Shown piece by piece: positions 19,263 to 27,914 of a DNA stretch of 64,000 nucleotides (the first letter of the stretch is position 1; each line of letters opens with the position of its first letter). Position numbers and translations under genes: made by a program. The notes below the pieces were generated by a model that saw only the letters and a list, made by a program, of their open reading frames with translations, ran no database searches and was not told the DNA's origin. This DNA is from a bacterium YEK0313 (GTDB lineage Bacteria > Pseudomonadota > Alphaproteobacteria > Rhizobiales > Phreatobacteraceae): positions 4,740,615 to 4,804,614 of the forward strand of contig CCMO02000001.1 in the NCBI GenBank assembly GCA_000751295.2. Direction: 5' to 3'.

Positions 19263-20465
19263 ATGGCCTTCCTTGCCGACGCCCTGAAGCGCGTGAAGCC
19301 TTCCGCCACCATCGCCATGGCACAGAAGGCGCGCGATCTGAATGCGCAGGGCAAGAAAGTGATTTCCCTATCGGCCGGCGAGCCCGACTTCGACACGCCC
19401 GACAACATCAAGATGGCCGCGGTGCGTGCCATTGCGGAAGGCCGGACCAAATACACCCCCATTTCCGGCATTACCGAGCTGCGCCAGGCCATCGTCAAGA
19501 AGTTTAAGCGCGAGAACGGCCTCGACTACAAGTGGCAGCAAGCGATCGTCTGCACCGGCGGCAAGCAGGTGCTGTTCAACGCCTTCCTGGCCACCCTCAA
19601 TCCTGGCGACGAAGTGGTCATTCCCGCACCCTACTGGGTCAGCTACCCGGAAATGGTGGCGCTCTGCGGCGGCGTGCCCGTGCCGGTCAGCGCCGGACCG
19701 GAGACCAACTACAAGCTGACCGCCGAAGCGCTCGACAAGGCGATCACACCGAAGACCAAGTGGTTCATCTTCAACTCGCCGTCCAACCCGACCGGCGCGG
19801 CCTATACCCGCTCCGAGCTGAAGGCGCTGACCGACGTGCTGGTGCGCCACCCGCATGTCTGGATCCTCACCGACGACATGTACGAGCACCTGGTCTACGG
19901 CGAGTTCACCTTCACCACCCCGGCCCAGGTCGAGCCCTCGCTCTATGACCGCACGCTGACCATGAACGGCGTGTCCAAGGCCTATGCCATGACCGGCTGG
20001 CGCATCGGCTATGCCGCCGGCCCCGAGAACCTGATCAAGGCCATGGACCTCGTCCAGGGCCAGCAGACCTCGGGCGCCTCGTCGATCGCCCAGTGGGCAG
20101 CCGTCGAGGCCCTGGACGGACCGCAGGACTTCATCCCGGCCCGCCGCAAGGCCTTCGAGCAGCGCCGCGACCTCGTCGTCTCCATGCTCAACCAGGCCAA
20201 GGGCCTGAACTGCCCGACGCCGGAAGGCGCGTTCTACGTCTATCCCTCGCTCAAGGGCGTGATCGGCAAGAAGACGTCGAGCGGCAAGGTGATCGAGACC
20301 GACGAGGACTTCGCCATGGAACTCGTCGAGAGCGAGGGCGTGGCCATCGTCCACGGCTCGGCCTTCGGCCTCGGCCCGGCGTTCCGCCTGTCCTACGCGG
20401 AATCGACGCAGACGCTGACCACCGCCTGCGAGAAGATCCAGAAGTTCTGCGCCGAGCTGCGCTGA
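19263..20465 (+). CDS. aatA: Aspartate aminotransferase, PLP-dependent class I
   Basis: A 400-residue fold-type I aminotransferase of the aspartate/prephenate (AatA) subgroup, which interconverts aspartate and oxaloacetate. Visible features are the N-terminal LKRVKPSATIAMAQKARDLN and LSAGEPDFDTPDNIK segments, SGITELRQAIVKKF, the NSPSNPTGA motif that contacts the cofactor, DDMYEHLVY and the Schiff-base lysine in NGVSKAYAMTGWRIGY; the C-terminal arginine is in FRLSYAES. The length is standard. It is divergent from the TctC gene, with 151 bases between. A hairpin follows the stop. Confidence 0.94.
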   Translation: MAFLADALKRVKPSATIAMAQKARDLNAQGKKVISLSAGEPDFDTPDNIKMAAVRAIAEGRTKYTPISGITELRQAIVKKFKRENGLDYKWQQAIVCTGGKQVLFNAFLATLNPGDEVVIPAPYWVSYPEMVALCGGVPVPVSAGPETNYKLTAEALDKAITPKTKWFIFNSPSNPTGAAYTRSELKALTDVLVRHPHVWILTDDMYEHLVYGEFTFTTPAQVEPSLYDRTLTMNGVSKAYAMTGWRIGYAAGPENLIKAMDLVQGQQTSGASSIAQWAAVEALDGPQDFIPARRKAFEQRRDLVVSMLNQAKGLNCPTPEGAFYVYPSLKGVIGKKTSSGKVIETDEDFAMELVESEGVAIVHGSAFGLGPAFRLSYAESTQTLTTACEKIQKFCAELR

Positions 20466-20475
20466 ACCGGCATTC

Positions 20476-20502
20476 CCGGCGGGCCCTGATGCGGCCCGCC
20501 GG
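20476..20502 (+). terminator. Hairpin after aatA
   Basis: A perfect 10-bp stem (20476-20485 with 20493-20502) and seven-base loop lie ten bases after the aatA stop. The nearest T-rich stretch (TCTTATTTT) is about 12 bases on, so terminator strength is uncertain. Confidence 0.5.
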
Positions 20503-20616
20503 ATCACGCCAGAGTCTTATTTTGACGCGTTTTCTTCACGCGAAACGGTATCCGCCTCGCTCGAAAACGCTATAGCTATGACGATCTCGGGCACGATGCC
20601 GATTCGGGAGCCGTTC

Positions 20617-20898
20617 ATGGCGAAAGTGACACTGCCCGGCCGTTGGATGCCCGTTGCGACCCTGGTCGCGGCGGGCCTTTTCATCGGCGCGCCGGCCCGG
20701 TCCGAGGTGCCGCCAGCCCCTGCGCCTTTCGCCTATTGCACCGGCTGCCTGTGCGAGGACACGGCGCCAACCATGGCCGTGCCCGGCGAGTGGCGGCCGA
20801 ACGGCGCGATGATCGGCCATCGCATCGTGCTGAAATTCGTGCCGCGGGATGCCAGCCTCCGCCTCGCCGCCGGCTGCGGGCGCCGCACGCCCGGCTGA
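20617..20898 (+). CDS. Small secreted cysteine-containing protein, unknown
   Basis: The ATG at 20617 has a GGGAG site at good spacing and opens a 93-residue product: a lysine/arginine N-region, a hydrophobic signal segment (WMPVATLVAAGLFIGAPARS) and a mature part with a CTGCLCED cluster, an MAVPGEWRPNGAM stretch and one more Cys near the C-terminus. An ATG 13 codons upstream is also in frame. The four cysteines suggest metal binding or disulphides. I do not recognise the family, and the gene may be a lineage-specific small protein. The codon pattern is similar to neighbours. Confidence 0.55.
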   Translation: MAKVTLPGRWMPVATLVAAGLFIGAPARSEVPPAPAPFAYCTGCLCEDTAPTMAVPGEWRPNGAMIGHRIVLKFVPRDASLRLAAGCGRRTPG

Positions 20899-20924
20899 TC
20901 CAGCAGGCGGCGCCCGGCGCCGGT

Positions 20925-21347
20925 TCAGGCCTTCGCCGCCTTCAGCCGCTCCAGCATCGCCGCCATCATCTGATGCAGGAGGTTGATCGCCTTCAGCGGC
21001 CGCACCATGACCTTGAAATGATCGATCCGGCCGGCCTCGTTCCAGCCGATCATGTCGATGCCGTTGATAACGACGCCTTCGACTGTCGTCTCGAATTCCA
21101 GCACCGCCGAACGCTCGGCATACCAGGCGCCGCGATAGTGGAAATGACCGTTGTTCAGGACGTTGAGCGCCGCGGTCAGATAGGCCTTGGTGATCGCCTT
21201 GCCGACCTGCGGCGTGTGGACCACCGGCGAGACGAAGACGACGTCGTCCGCGAGCAGCGCGTCGAGTCCCTCCGGCCGGCGCGCCTCGACCACGGCATGC
21301 CAGGCGCGGATCACCTCCGGCATGGTTTGGCTGTTGTGCTGTCCCAT
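20925..21347 (-). CDS. SnoaL/NTF2-like nuclear transport factor 2 family protein
   Basis: A 140-residue cone-shaped alpha+beta barrel protein of the NTF2-like superfamily: an N-terminal helix (MPEVIRAWHAVVEARRPEGLDALLADDVVFVSPVVHTPQVG), an ILLFE-type strand with FETTVEGVVINGIDMIGWNEAGRIDHFKVMVRPLKA. This is the SnoaL/polyketide-cyclase branch, used by many unrelated enzymes and binders, so the substrate is unknown. It is alone on its strand, convergent with the preceding small gene. Confidence 0.8.
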   Translation of the reverse strand: MGQHNSQTMPEVIRAWHAVVEARRPEGLDALLADDVVFVSPVVHTPQVGKAITKAYLTAALNVLNNGHFHYRGAWYAERSAVLEFETTVEGVVINGIDMIGWNEAGRIDHFKVMVRPLKAINLLHQMMAAMLERLKAAKA

Positions 21348-21538
21348 TGTCCCCTCGCCCGCTGTCCGACGCGTTCCGCCAGCCTAGCGGCAAGGGCCGC
21401 ACCGGCGCCAGTCCGCCGATTGCTCCAGTTCGAGCCTTTGCGTTAACCCTCTCTTTACCCTTTCGTTGCGGAAGCCCCGAACCTCACCTAGGGTCGGCCT
21501 GCTCCTGGGCGTCCAGGTGGTGCTGGACCCGGGTCCCT

Positions 21539-22075
21539 GTGAAGCGTCTCGTCGTCATCCTCTGCGCCCTCTATCTCGCCACGGTCGTCGGCGCGGCCAT
21601 GCTGACGGGCCATGGCCTCATCGAGCCGGTCCCCCGCTATCGCCTCGCCATCCTCTGGATGGCGCCGGAGACGCTCGCCGTCCGCCTCGACGCGCTGGCC
21701 GCGGCCGGCCGCGATTTCGAAGCGCGCGTCTACGGCTTCGCCCACGACCTGTCATGGCTGCTCGTCGCCGTGCTGGTGCTGGTCGGGCTCGGCCGGCCCT
21801 TTTTCGGTCCGAGCCGACCGCTCGCGCCGGTGCGCAGCAGCGCCATCGTCCTCGGCGGGCTCGCCGGCCTCGTCCTGCTCAATCACTGGGCCCGGCCGAT
21901 CCTGGATCTTGCCGGCCAGGTGCCCTCGGCCTCCACCACCTTCTCGGCCATGCCGGCCTATTGGCTCCTCGGCATGGCGCTGTCGGCCGCCGTCACCGGC
22001 GGGCACCTCGCCCTCGTCGCGCATGACGTCGTGCTCTGGTGCCGCGGCGGGAGCCACAAGGCCGGGCTTGCCTGA
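21539..22075 (+). CDS. Small polytopic membrane protein, unknown
   Basis: Starting at the GTG at 21539 (VKRLVVILCALYLATVVGAAML) the 178-residue product has about four hydrophobic segments: residues 3-24, a loop with VPRYRLAILWMAPETLAVRLDALAAAGRDFEARVYG, a second helix (LSWLLVAVLVLVGLG), a third (SSAIVLGGLAGLVLLNHWA) and a fourth near the C-terminus. Longer frames upstream contain no membrane signal and are not favoured. No family recognised. It is separated from the histidine kinase by 15 bases and convergent with it. Confidence 0.55.
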   Translation: MKRLVVILCALYLATVVGAAMLTGHGLIEPVPRYRLAILWMAPETLAVRLDALAAAGRDFEARVYGFAHDLSWLLVAVLVLVGLGRPFFGPSRPLAPVRSSAIVLGGLAGLVLLNHWARPILDLAGQVPSASTTFSAMPAYWLLGMALSAAVTGGHLALVAHDVVLWCRGGSHKAGLA

Positions 22076-22090
22076 CGTCCAAGGCCGCGA

Positions 22091-23503
22091 TCAGACGGGA
22101 ACGCGCACCGTCGCGCGCAATCCGCCGAGCGGGCTGTCGGACAGGGTGATCTCGCCGCCATGCGAACGGGCGATGTCGCGCGCGATCGCCAGCCCGAGGC
22201 CGGTGCCGCCCTCGTCGACGTTGCGGGCATCGTCCAGCCGGAGGAACGGCTTGAACACGTCCTCGCGCCGCTCGGCCGGAATGCCCGGCCCGTCATCGTC
22301 GATGGTGACGGTCAGCCACCGGTGGTCGCGGTGGCCGGCAATGGCGATCGTCTTGGCATGGCGCGCGGCATTGTTGACGAGATTGCCGAGGCAGCGGCGG
22401 AAGGCGTCGGGCCTGACCTTCACCACGGGCTCGCCGTGATAGGTGACGCTCGCCATATGGCCGGCGCGCTCGACATCCGCCCTGAGCTCCTCGAGGAATT
22501 CCGGCATGTCGGTCGGCTCCGGCGCCTCGCCCATGTCGCCGCGGGCGAAGGCGAGATAGGCCTCCAGCATCCGCCCCATCTCGTCGATGTCGCGCCGCAT
22601 CGCCTCCGTTTCCGGCCCCTCGGACAGGAGCGCCAGCTCCAGCTTGAAGCGGGTCAGCACGGTGCGCAGGTCGTGGCTGACGCCGGCGAGCATGGTCGTA
22701 CGCTGGTCGATCTGCCGCTCGATGCGTCGTTTCATCTCGATGAAGGCGCTGGCGGCAGCCCGCACCTCGCTGGCCCCGCGCGGCCGGAAGCCGACGACTT
22801 CGCGCCCCTTGCCGAACTCCTCCGCCGCGGCGGCCAGGGCCTGGATCGGCCGGATCTGGTTGCGCAGGAACAGGATGGCGATGGCAAGCAGGACGAGCGA
22901 GGCGATCACCATCCACACCAGGAAGATGTGGCTGTTGGAGGCATAGGCCATGGCGCGCCGCGCGAAGACCTTGAGGATCTGGCCATTCTCGAGTTGGACG
23001 CGCACCTCGATCAGCGCCGAATTGCCGACCGTGTCGATCCAGAAGGGCCGGCCGATCTGCAGCGCGATCTCCTTCGACAGGGTGCCGTCCAGCACGTCGA
23101 AGAATGGCCGTGGCCCGGGCGGCGGCAGCGGTTCCGGCGGCAGGATCTCGATCATCAGGTTGAGCCGGTCGCGCGCGATGCGCCGCAGCGTCTCGTAGTC
23201 CCGGTCCTGCGGATAGGTCTTGTGAATGTCGATGAGCGCGGCGATGTCCTGGGTCACCGCGGCCGACAGGCGCCAGGTCACAAGCTGCCAGTGGCGCTCC
23301 ATGAAGATATAGGCGACCACCGACTGCAGCAGCACGATCGGCGCGATGACGATGATCAGCGAGCGGGCATAGAGCCCTTTCGGCATCAGCTCGTTGAGGC
23401 GCCGGGCCCCGAGTTCATTGAGCGAGCGCAGACGCGCCCCGGCATTGGCGATGAGCCCGCGAAGGCCGCCATAGGTCGAATGTGTCTGGTCATAGTTGGC
23501 CAT
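22091..23503 (-). CDS. Sensor histidine kinase, EnvZ/PrrB type, orphan
   Basis: A 470-residue membrane sensor: first membrane helix at residues 46-67 (SLIIVIAPIVLLQSVVAYIF), an extracytoplasmic domain of about 120 residues with PPPGPRPFFDVLDG, a second helix near 195-215, a HAMP region, a dimerisation H-box (AGVSHDLRTVLTRFKLEL) with the phospho-accepting histidine, and a catalytic ATPase with N-box NLVNNAARHA, DDDGPGIP and GGTGLGLAIA. No response-regulator gene is adjacent, so its partner lies elsewhere. It is divergent from the YfhO-like gene, with several inverted repeats in between. Confidence 0.9.
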   Translation of the reverse strand: MANYDQTHSTYGGLRGLIANAGARLRSLNELGARRLNELMPKGLYARSLIIVIAPIVLLQSVVAYIFMERHWQLVTWRLSAAVTQDIAALIDIHKTYPQDRDYETLRRIARDRLNLMIEILPPEPLPPPGPRPFFDVLDGTLSKEIALQIGRPFWIDTVGNSALIEVRVQLENGQILKVFARRAMAYASNSHIFLVWMVIASLVLLAIAILFLRNQIRPIQALAAAAEEFGKGREVVGFRPRGASEVRAAASAFIEMKRRIERQIDQRTTMLAGVSHDLRTVLTRFKLELALLSEGPETEAMRRDIDEMGRMLEAYLAFARGDMGEAPEPTDMPEFLEELRADVERAGHMASVTYHGEPVVKVRPDAFRRCLGNLVNNAARHAKTIAIAGHRDHRWLTVTIDDDGPGIPAERREDVFKPFLRLDDARNVDEGGTGLGLAIARDIARSHGGEITLSDSPLGGLRATVRVPV

Positions 23504-23778
23504 GCCGCCAGTCTATCATGCTCCATCCGGAACGGGACACCGGACCATTTTTCTGGACCGCCGGTCAGCCCGGGTGTTGCAGATCGGCCGCAGTGCCTGA
23601 ATTTGAGGCAGATGGCCCAGGGGAACAGTTCCCTCGACCATACAAAGATCTTGTATTTCCGCTGGGGAACGGTTTCAGTTCCGCCACCACCAGGGCTTCC
23701 CGCAAAGCCATCTCGGGGGGAGCTTTTGGCCGGGGGCTGGTTGCCCGCGCCTGGAAGAGTTGCGTGCGCCGACTGCCC
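23504..23778. promoter_or_regulatory. Intergenic region with nested inverted repeats
   Basis: This 275-base gap between the divergent histidine kinase and YfhO-like genes holds GGGAACAGTTCCC (23621-23633, 6-bp arms), TACAA-N5-TTGTA (23641-23655) and GGAAC-N8-GTTCC near 23665-23682. Such clustered symmetry in a divergent promoter zone suggests operator sites. The promoters themselves are not identifiable by eye. Confidence 0.45.
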
Positions 23779-26139
23779 ATGAGTGCCTTTGCTGCACCGA
23801 TCCGCTCCGCTGCGGCTTCGCCGCATGCCGGGCTGACCATCGCTCTCATCGCCGTCACCGCCATCTGGGCTCTGGCCGCCATCCAGTGGCCGCTCAACGG
23901 CGTCGTGGTGCCCTGGGACTCCAAGAACCAGTTCTACGCCTTCTTCCGCTTCATGGCGCAGGCGATCCACGAGGGCGCGACGCCGTTCTGGAACCCCTAT
24001 CACTATGCCGGCCATCCCAGCGTCGCCGACCCACAATCGCTGATCTTCTCGCCGCTCTTCGTCGCCTGGGCGCTGTTCGACCCGGCGCCCTCGCTCATCG
24101 CCTTCGACCTGATCGTCTATGCGCATCTGCTGATCGGCGGCCTTGCCCTCACGGTCCATGGCCATCGCCACGGCTGGCCGGCGGCCGCCTCGGTGCTCGC
24201 CGCGGTCATCTTCATGCTCGGCGGCGTGGTGTCCGGCCGGCTCAACCATGTCGGCATCATCACCGCCTTCGGCCTGTTCCCGCTGGCGCTCCTTCTCATG
24301 GAGGTCGCGCTCGACCGGCGCTCCATCCTCGCCGGCATCGGCTTCGGGCTCACCGCCGGCCTCATCGCCCTCGGCCGCACCCAGACGCCGCTCCTGCTCT
24401 GCGTCATCCTGGCGGCGCTGGCCGTCCGGCATCTCGTCATGCGCCCGGACCGGCTGCGGTTCTTCGCCAGCCGCATCCCCGTCCTTCTCGCCATGGGCCT
24501 GACCGGCCTTGCCCTGGTCGCCGTGCCCATGCTGCTCACGGTCCAGTTCGCGGCCTTTTCCAACCGGCCGCATATCGGCATCGAGCTGGCGCTGCTCTCC
24601 TCGCTCTACCCGGTTAATTTCGCCAATTTCCTCGTCGCCAACGTCTTCGGCTCGCTCGAGCCGTCGAGCCTCGGCGACTGGGGGCCGAGCCACGGCACAC
24701 GTCCGGGCCTCGATGCCACCGACCGTTCGTTCAACTATCTCTTCGCCGGCAGCCTGACCGCCCTGCTGATCGTCTGGCACGGCATTGCCGGCGGCCGGCT
24801 GATCGTCCCCGGCCGGCGCCTGGTCGCGACCGTCGCAGCCCTTGCCGTGCTCTATGCGGTCGGCCGCTACTCGCCGTTCTTCCCGCTGATGTTCGCCTAT
24901 TTTCCGGGCGTAGCGCTGTTCCGCCGGCCTGTCGGCGGCGCCTTCATCCTGGTTCTCGCGCTCGCCTATCTGAGCGGCCATCTCCTCTCGGACTATGTGC
25001 GCAAGGGCCTGCCGAAGCCGCCGGCCTGGGCGCTCGTCCTGACCGGGGTGGCCGTGACCGCCCTGCTCGGCTGGGCGGTGGTCTTCTCGGCCGGCTCGGC
25101 CAAGGGCCAGGCGGCCGCCCTCGAGATCGCCAAGGCCCTGCCGGTCTATGTCGGCCTCATCGCGCTGCTGACCCTTGCCGGTTCGGCGCGCGCCCGTCTT
25201 GTGGCCGCGAGCCTCGCCGTCGCCTTCACCTCCGGCGAGCTCGTGCTGCGCAATGCCGCCTCCTCGCTCAATGCCGAGCCGCGGGCTTATTACGCCTTCC
25301 TCGAAAAGCCGACGGGCGAGACCGCCCGGATCATCGAGACGATCCGCCACGAGATCGCCAGCCGCTCGACCGGCGCGACACGGCCGCGCGTCGAGATCGT
25401 CGGCCTCGGCGGCCCCTGGCAGAATGCCGCCATGGTCTTCGGCTTCGAGGCGACCAATGGCTACAATCCGCTGCGCATCGGTCCCTATGACCGGCTGGTC
25501 TCGCCGGGAGAGAGCCCCTACACCGCGCTGCATCGGCGCTTTCCGACCTCGTTCCCCGGCTACGATTGCGCGCTCGGCAAACTCCTCGGCCTCGAATATG
25601 TCGTGCTCGACCGGCCGATCAACGAAATGCCGCATCTGAGCAGCCGCACCGTCGCCGAGATCGTGATGGCCGGCCCGACCGCCTGGATCTACCGGATGCC
25701 GGGCGTCGCGCCGCGCGTCGAGCTGGCCAATGTCGTGCGTGTCGCGAGCGCCGACGAATTCATCGACGCCGGCCGCTTCCCGGCGATCGTCGCGCCGTCC
25801 GAGGTGCTGGTCGACGACAATGACGACCTGTCGCAGACCTACGCCCAGGCGCGCAGCCAGACGCCCGGCCGCGCCGAGATCGTCGCCTCGCAGCCGGACC
25901 GGGTGGAGATCGCGGTCGAGACCCGCTCGACCGCCATCCTCACCCTGCACGCGCCCTGGTATCCGGGCTGGCAGGTCGAAGTCGACGGCGAGCGCCGGCC
26001 CCTGCTGCGCACCGACGTCCTGTTCCGCGGCGTCGAGGTGCCGGCCGGCGCGAGGCGCGTGGTCTTCACCTATCGTCCGCTGTCGCGCGAAAACCTCACG
26101 GCCGCGCTGATGACCCTGCTCGGCGAAAAGGACGAGTAG
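23779..26139 (+). CDS. YfhO-family polytopic membrane protein
   Basis: A 786-residue protein with a dozen or more hydrophobic helices in the first 560 residues and a soluble C-terminal part of about 220 residues. The opening GVVVPWDSKNQFYAFFRFMAQAIHEGATPFWNPYHYAGHPSVADPQSLIFSPL is the classic acidic first loop of GT-C type or YfhO proteins (W-D...PFWNPY). The C-terminal end resembles the YfhO periplasmic domain: VLTLHAPWYPGWQVEVDGERRPLL, HPSVADPQS. YfhO-like proteins are linked to glycosylation of lipoteichoic or surface polymers in Firmicutes; in this organism the role is inferred. The ATG at 23779 was chosen; a GTG at 23764 is in frame. Confidence 0.75.
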   Translation: MSAFAAPIRSAAASPHAGLTIALIAVTAIWALAAIQWPLNGVVVPWDSKNQFYAFFRFMAQAIHEGATPFWNPYHYAGHPSVADPQSLIFSPLFVAWALFDPAPSLIAFDLIVYAHLLIGGLALTVHGHRHGWPAAASVLAAVIFMLGGVVSGRLNHVGIITAFGLFPLALLLMEVALDRRSILAGIGFGLTAGLIALGRTQTPLLLCVILAALAVRHLVMRPDRLRFFASRIPVLLAMGLTGLALVAVPMLLTVQFAAFSNRPHIGIELALLSSLYPVNFANFLVANVFGSLEPSSLGDWGPSHGTRPGLDATDRSFNYLFAGSLTALLIVWHGIAGGRLIVPGRRLVATVAALAVLYAVGRYSPFFPLMFAYFPGVALFRRPVGGAFILVLALAYLSGHLLSDYVRKGLPKPPAWALVLTGVAVTALLGWAVVFSAGSAKGQAAALEIAKALPVYVGLIALLTLAGSARARLVAASLAVAFTSGELVLRNAASSLNAEPRAYYAFLEKPTGETARIIETIRHEIASRSTGATRPRVEIVGLGGPWQNAAMVFGFEATNGYNPLRIGPYDRLVSPGESPYTALHRRFPTSFPGYDCALGKLLGLEYVVLDRPINEMPHLSSRTVAEIVMAGPTAWIYRMPGVAPRVELANVVRVASADEFIDAGRFPAIVAPSEVLVDDNDDLSQTYAQARSQTPGRAEIVASQPDRVEIAVETRSTAILTLHAPWYPGWQVEVDGERRPLLRTDVLFRGVEVPAGARRVVFTYRPLSRENLTAALMTLLGEKDE

Positions 26140-26151
26140 CTTCCGCCGCTC

Positions 26152-26853
26152 CTACGCGGCGGCGCGCTTTGCGGCATAGGCAGCGCCCGCGCCTTCGATC
26201 TCGGCACGCCGGCCCGGCGCATTGACGCCGCTCACCGCCGCGACCTTCGCGTAGATCTCGGCCGGCGCCGTGTCCGGGCGCCCGGCATCGAAAGGCGGCG
26301 ACGGCGCATATTCGAGCATGAGCTGGATCGACTGGGCGACGTCGGCGCCGGCAAGCTCGGTCGCCAGGGTCAGCGAGAAATCGATGCCCGCCGTGACCCC
26401 GCCCCCGGTAATCACGTCGCCGTCGCGCACCACCCGGCCGGCATCGGGCACCGCGCCGAACAGCGGCAGGAAGTCGCGCCAGGCCCAGTGGCAGGCCGCC
26501 CTGCGGCCTTCGAGCAGACCGGCGGCGCCCAGGATCAGCGAGCCGGTGCAGACCGAGGTGACATAGCGGGCGCCGACGGCCAGCCGCCGGATCGCCGCGA
26601 GGAAGGCCTCGTCCGTCATCATCCGGCCGCAGCCGACGCCGCCGGGCACGCAGACGACGTCGCAGGCCTCGATGTCTTCCAGCCTGGCCAGTCCGGAAAA
26701 GGTCAGACCGTCGGCCTTGACCGGCTCGCCGCCGATCGAGGCGACGGTCAGCCGCGCGCCCGGAAGGCGTGCCAGGACCTGATGCGGGCCGGTGAAATCG
26801 AGATGGGTCATGTCCGAATAGAGCGGAAAGACGATGGAAATCGGATCGGCCAT
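26152..26853 (-). CDS. DJ-1/PfpI family protein, isonitrile hydratase-like
   Basis: A 233-residue DJ-1/PfpI protein similar to Pseudomonas isonitrile hydratase InhA. It keeps the LDFTGPHQVLARLP segment (Asp of the catalytic pair), IEACDVVCVPGG, and the nucleophile elbow VTSVCTGSLILGAAGLLEGRRAACHW with the reactive cysteine followed by threonine. The C-terminal region (GGVTAGIDFSLTLATELAG) is also typical. It would hydrate isonitriles to N-substituted formamides if the assignment holds. Divergent from a GlxA-type regulator 85 bases away, a layout seen with inhA/inhR. Confidence 0.82.
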   Translation of the reverse strand: MADPISIVFPLYSDMTHLDFTGPHQVLARLPGARLTVASIGGEPVKADGLTFSGLARLEDIEACDVVCVPGGVGCGRMMTDEAFLAAIRRLAVGARYVTSVCTGSLILGAAGLLEGRRAACHWAWRDFLPLFGAVPDAGRVVRDGDVITGGGVTAGIDFSLTLATELAGADVAQSIQLMLEYAPSPPFDAGRPDTAPAEIYAKVAAVSGVNAPGRRAEIEGAGAAYAAKRAAA

Positions 26854-26938
26854 CTCGAAACCTCCTGAAGCCGTTGACAGCCCGAGGTTCGCAGATCAGG
26901 CTTCCGTCTTGAATGACATTGATCCCTCGATTTGCGTC

Positions 26939-27904
26939 ATGACCCGCACAATAGGCTTCCTGGTTTTCCCGGCCTTCCAGATTCTCGATCTCACCGGACC
27001 GCTCGCCGTCTTCGACGCGCCCTCCCGGGCGCTCGCGGCGAGCCCCTACCGCACGGTGGTCATGTCCGAAGCCGGCGGCCTCGTCGCGAGCTCGTCGGGC
27101 CTCGAGGTCATGACGCGCTCGGTCGCGAGCGCCGTCGCGGACGGACCTTTCGACACGCTGATCGTGGTCGGCGGCGCCGGCACGCGGGCGGCCGCGCAAT
27201 CGCCTGGGCTCCTGGCCTTTCTCGCCGCCGCGCCGGGCCGCTGCCGCCGGGTCACCAGCGTCTGCACCGGCGCCTTCGTCATGGCCGCCGCCGGCCTCCT
27301 GAAGGGGCGGCGCGCCACCACCCACTGGCGCTATGCCGCCTCGCTCCAGCGGCACAATCCCGACATCCAGGTCGAGCCCGACCGGATCTTCACGCGCGAC
27401 GGACCTGTCTGGACCTCGGCCGGCGTCAGTTCCGGCATCGATCTCGCGCTCGCCCTGGTCGAGGACGATCTCGGCACCGAAACGGCCCGCACCATCGCCC
27501 GCCATCTCGTCGTCTACCACCGGCGCATGGGCGGCCAGTCGCAGTTCTCGACGCTGATCGAGCTCGACCCGCCCTCGAACCGGATCCGCACGGCCCTCAC
27601 CTATGCCCGCGAGCACCTCGCCGACAATCTGAGCGTCGAGCGCCTCGCCGACATAGCCTGCCTCAGCCCGCGCCAGTTCGGCCGCGCCTTTCTGGCCGAG
27701 ACCGGCCAGACGCCGGCCAAGGCGGTCGAGAAGCTGCGCGCGGAGGCCGCGCGCACCCGCATCGAGCAGGGCCGCGAGCCGATCGAGGCGATCGCACGCG
27801 ATGTCGGTTTCGCCGATCCGGAACGGATGCGCCGCGCCTTCATCCGCACCTTCGGCCAGCCGCCGCAGGCGATTCGGCGTTTCGCGCGCGCGGCCTCGGC
27901 CTAA
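26939..27904 (+). CDS. GlxA-family transcriptional regulator (DJ-1 domain + AraC)
   Basis: A 321-residue protein: DJ-1/PfpI-like N-terminal domain (residues 1-190) with ILDLTGPLAVFD and RVTSVCTGAFVMAAAGLLKGRRATTHW, then an AraC-type DNA-binding domain with two helix-turn-helices (LADIACLSPRQFGRAFLAETGQTP and AIARDVGFADPERMRRAFIRTFG). GlxA regulators sense small molecules through the DJ-1 fold. The retained Cys-Thr elbow is unusual for a purely regulatory domain. The ATG at 26939 is the natural start; it is the divergent neighbour and probable regulator of the isonitrile-hydratase-like gene. Confidence 0.92.
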   Translation: MTRTIGFLVFPAFQILDLTGPLAVFDAPSRALAASPYRTVVMSEAGGLVASSSGLEVMTRSVASAVADGPFDTLIVVGGAGTRAAAQSPGLLAFLAAAPGRCRRVTSVCTGAFVMAAAGLLKGRRATTHWRYAASLQRHNPDIQVEPDRIFTRDGPVWTSAGVSSGIDLALALVEDDLGTETARTIARHLVVYHRRMGGQSQFSTLIELDPPSNRIRTALTYAREHLADNLSVERLADIACLSPRQFGRAFLAETGQTPAKAVEKLRAEAARTRIEQGREPIEAIARDVGFADPERMRRAFIRTFGQPPQAIRRFARAASA

Positions 27905-27914
27905 CCCCGCCCGG

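Noticed and set aside
23386..25950. An 850-codon minus-strand frame opposite the YfhO-like gene
   Set aside because: Its composition (Arg, Gly, Glu runs) is that of an antisense frame. The plus-strand protein has clear membrane helices and conserved motifs.
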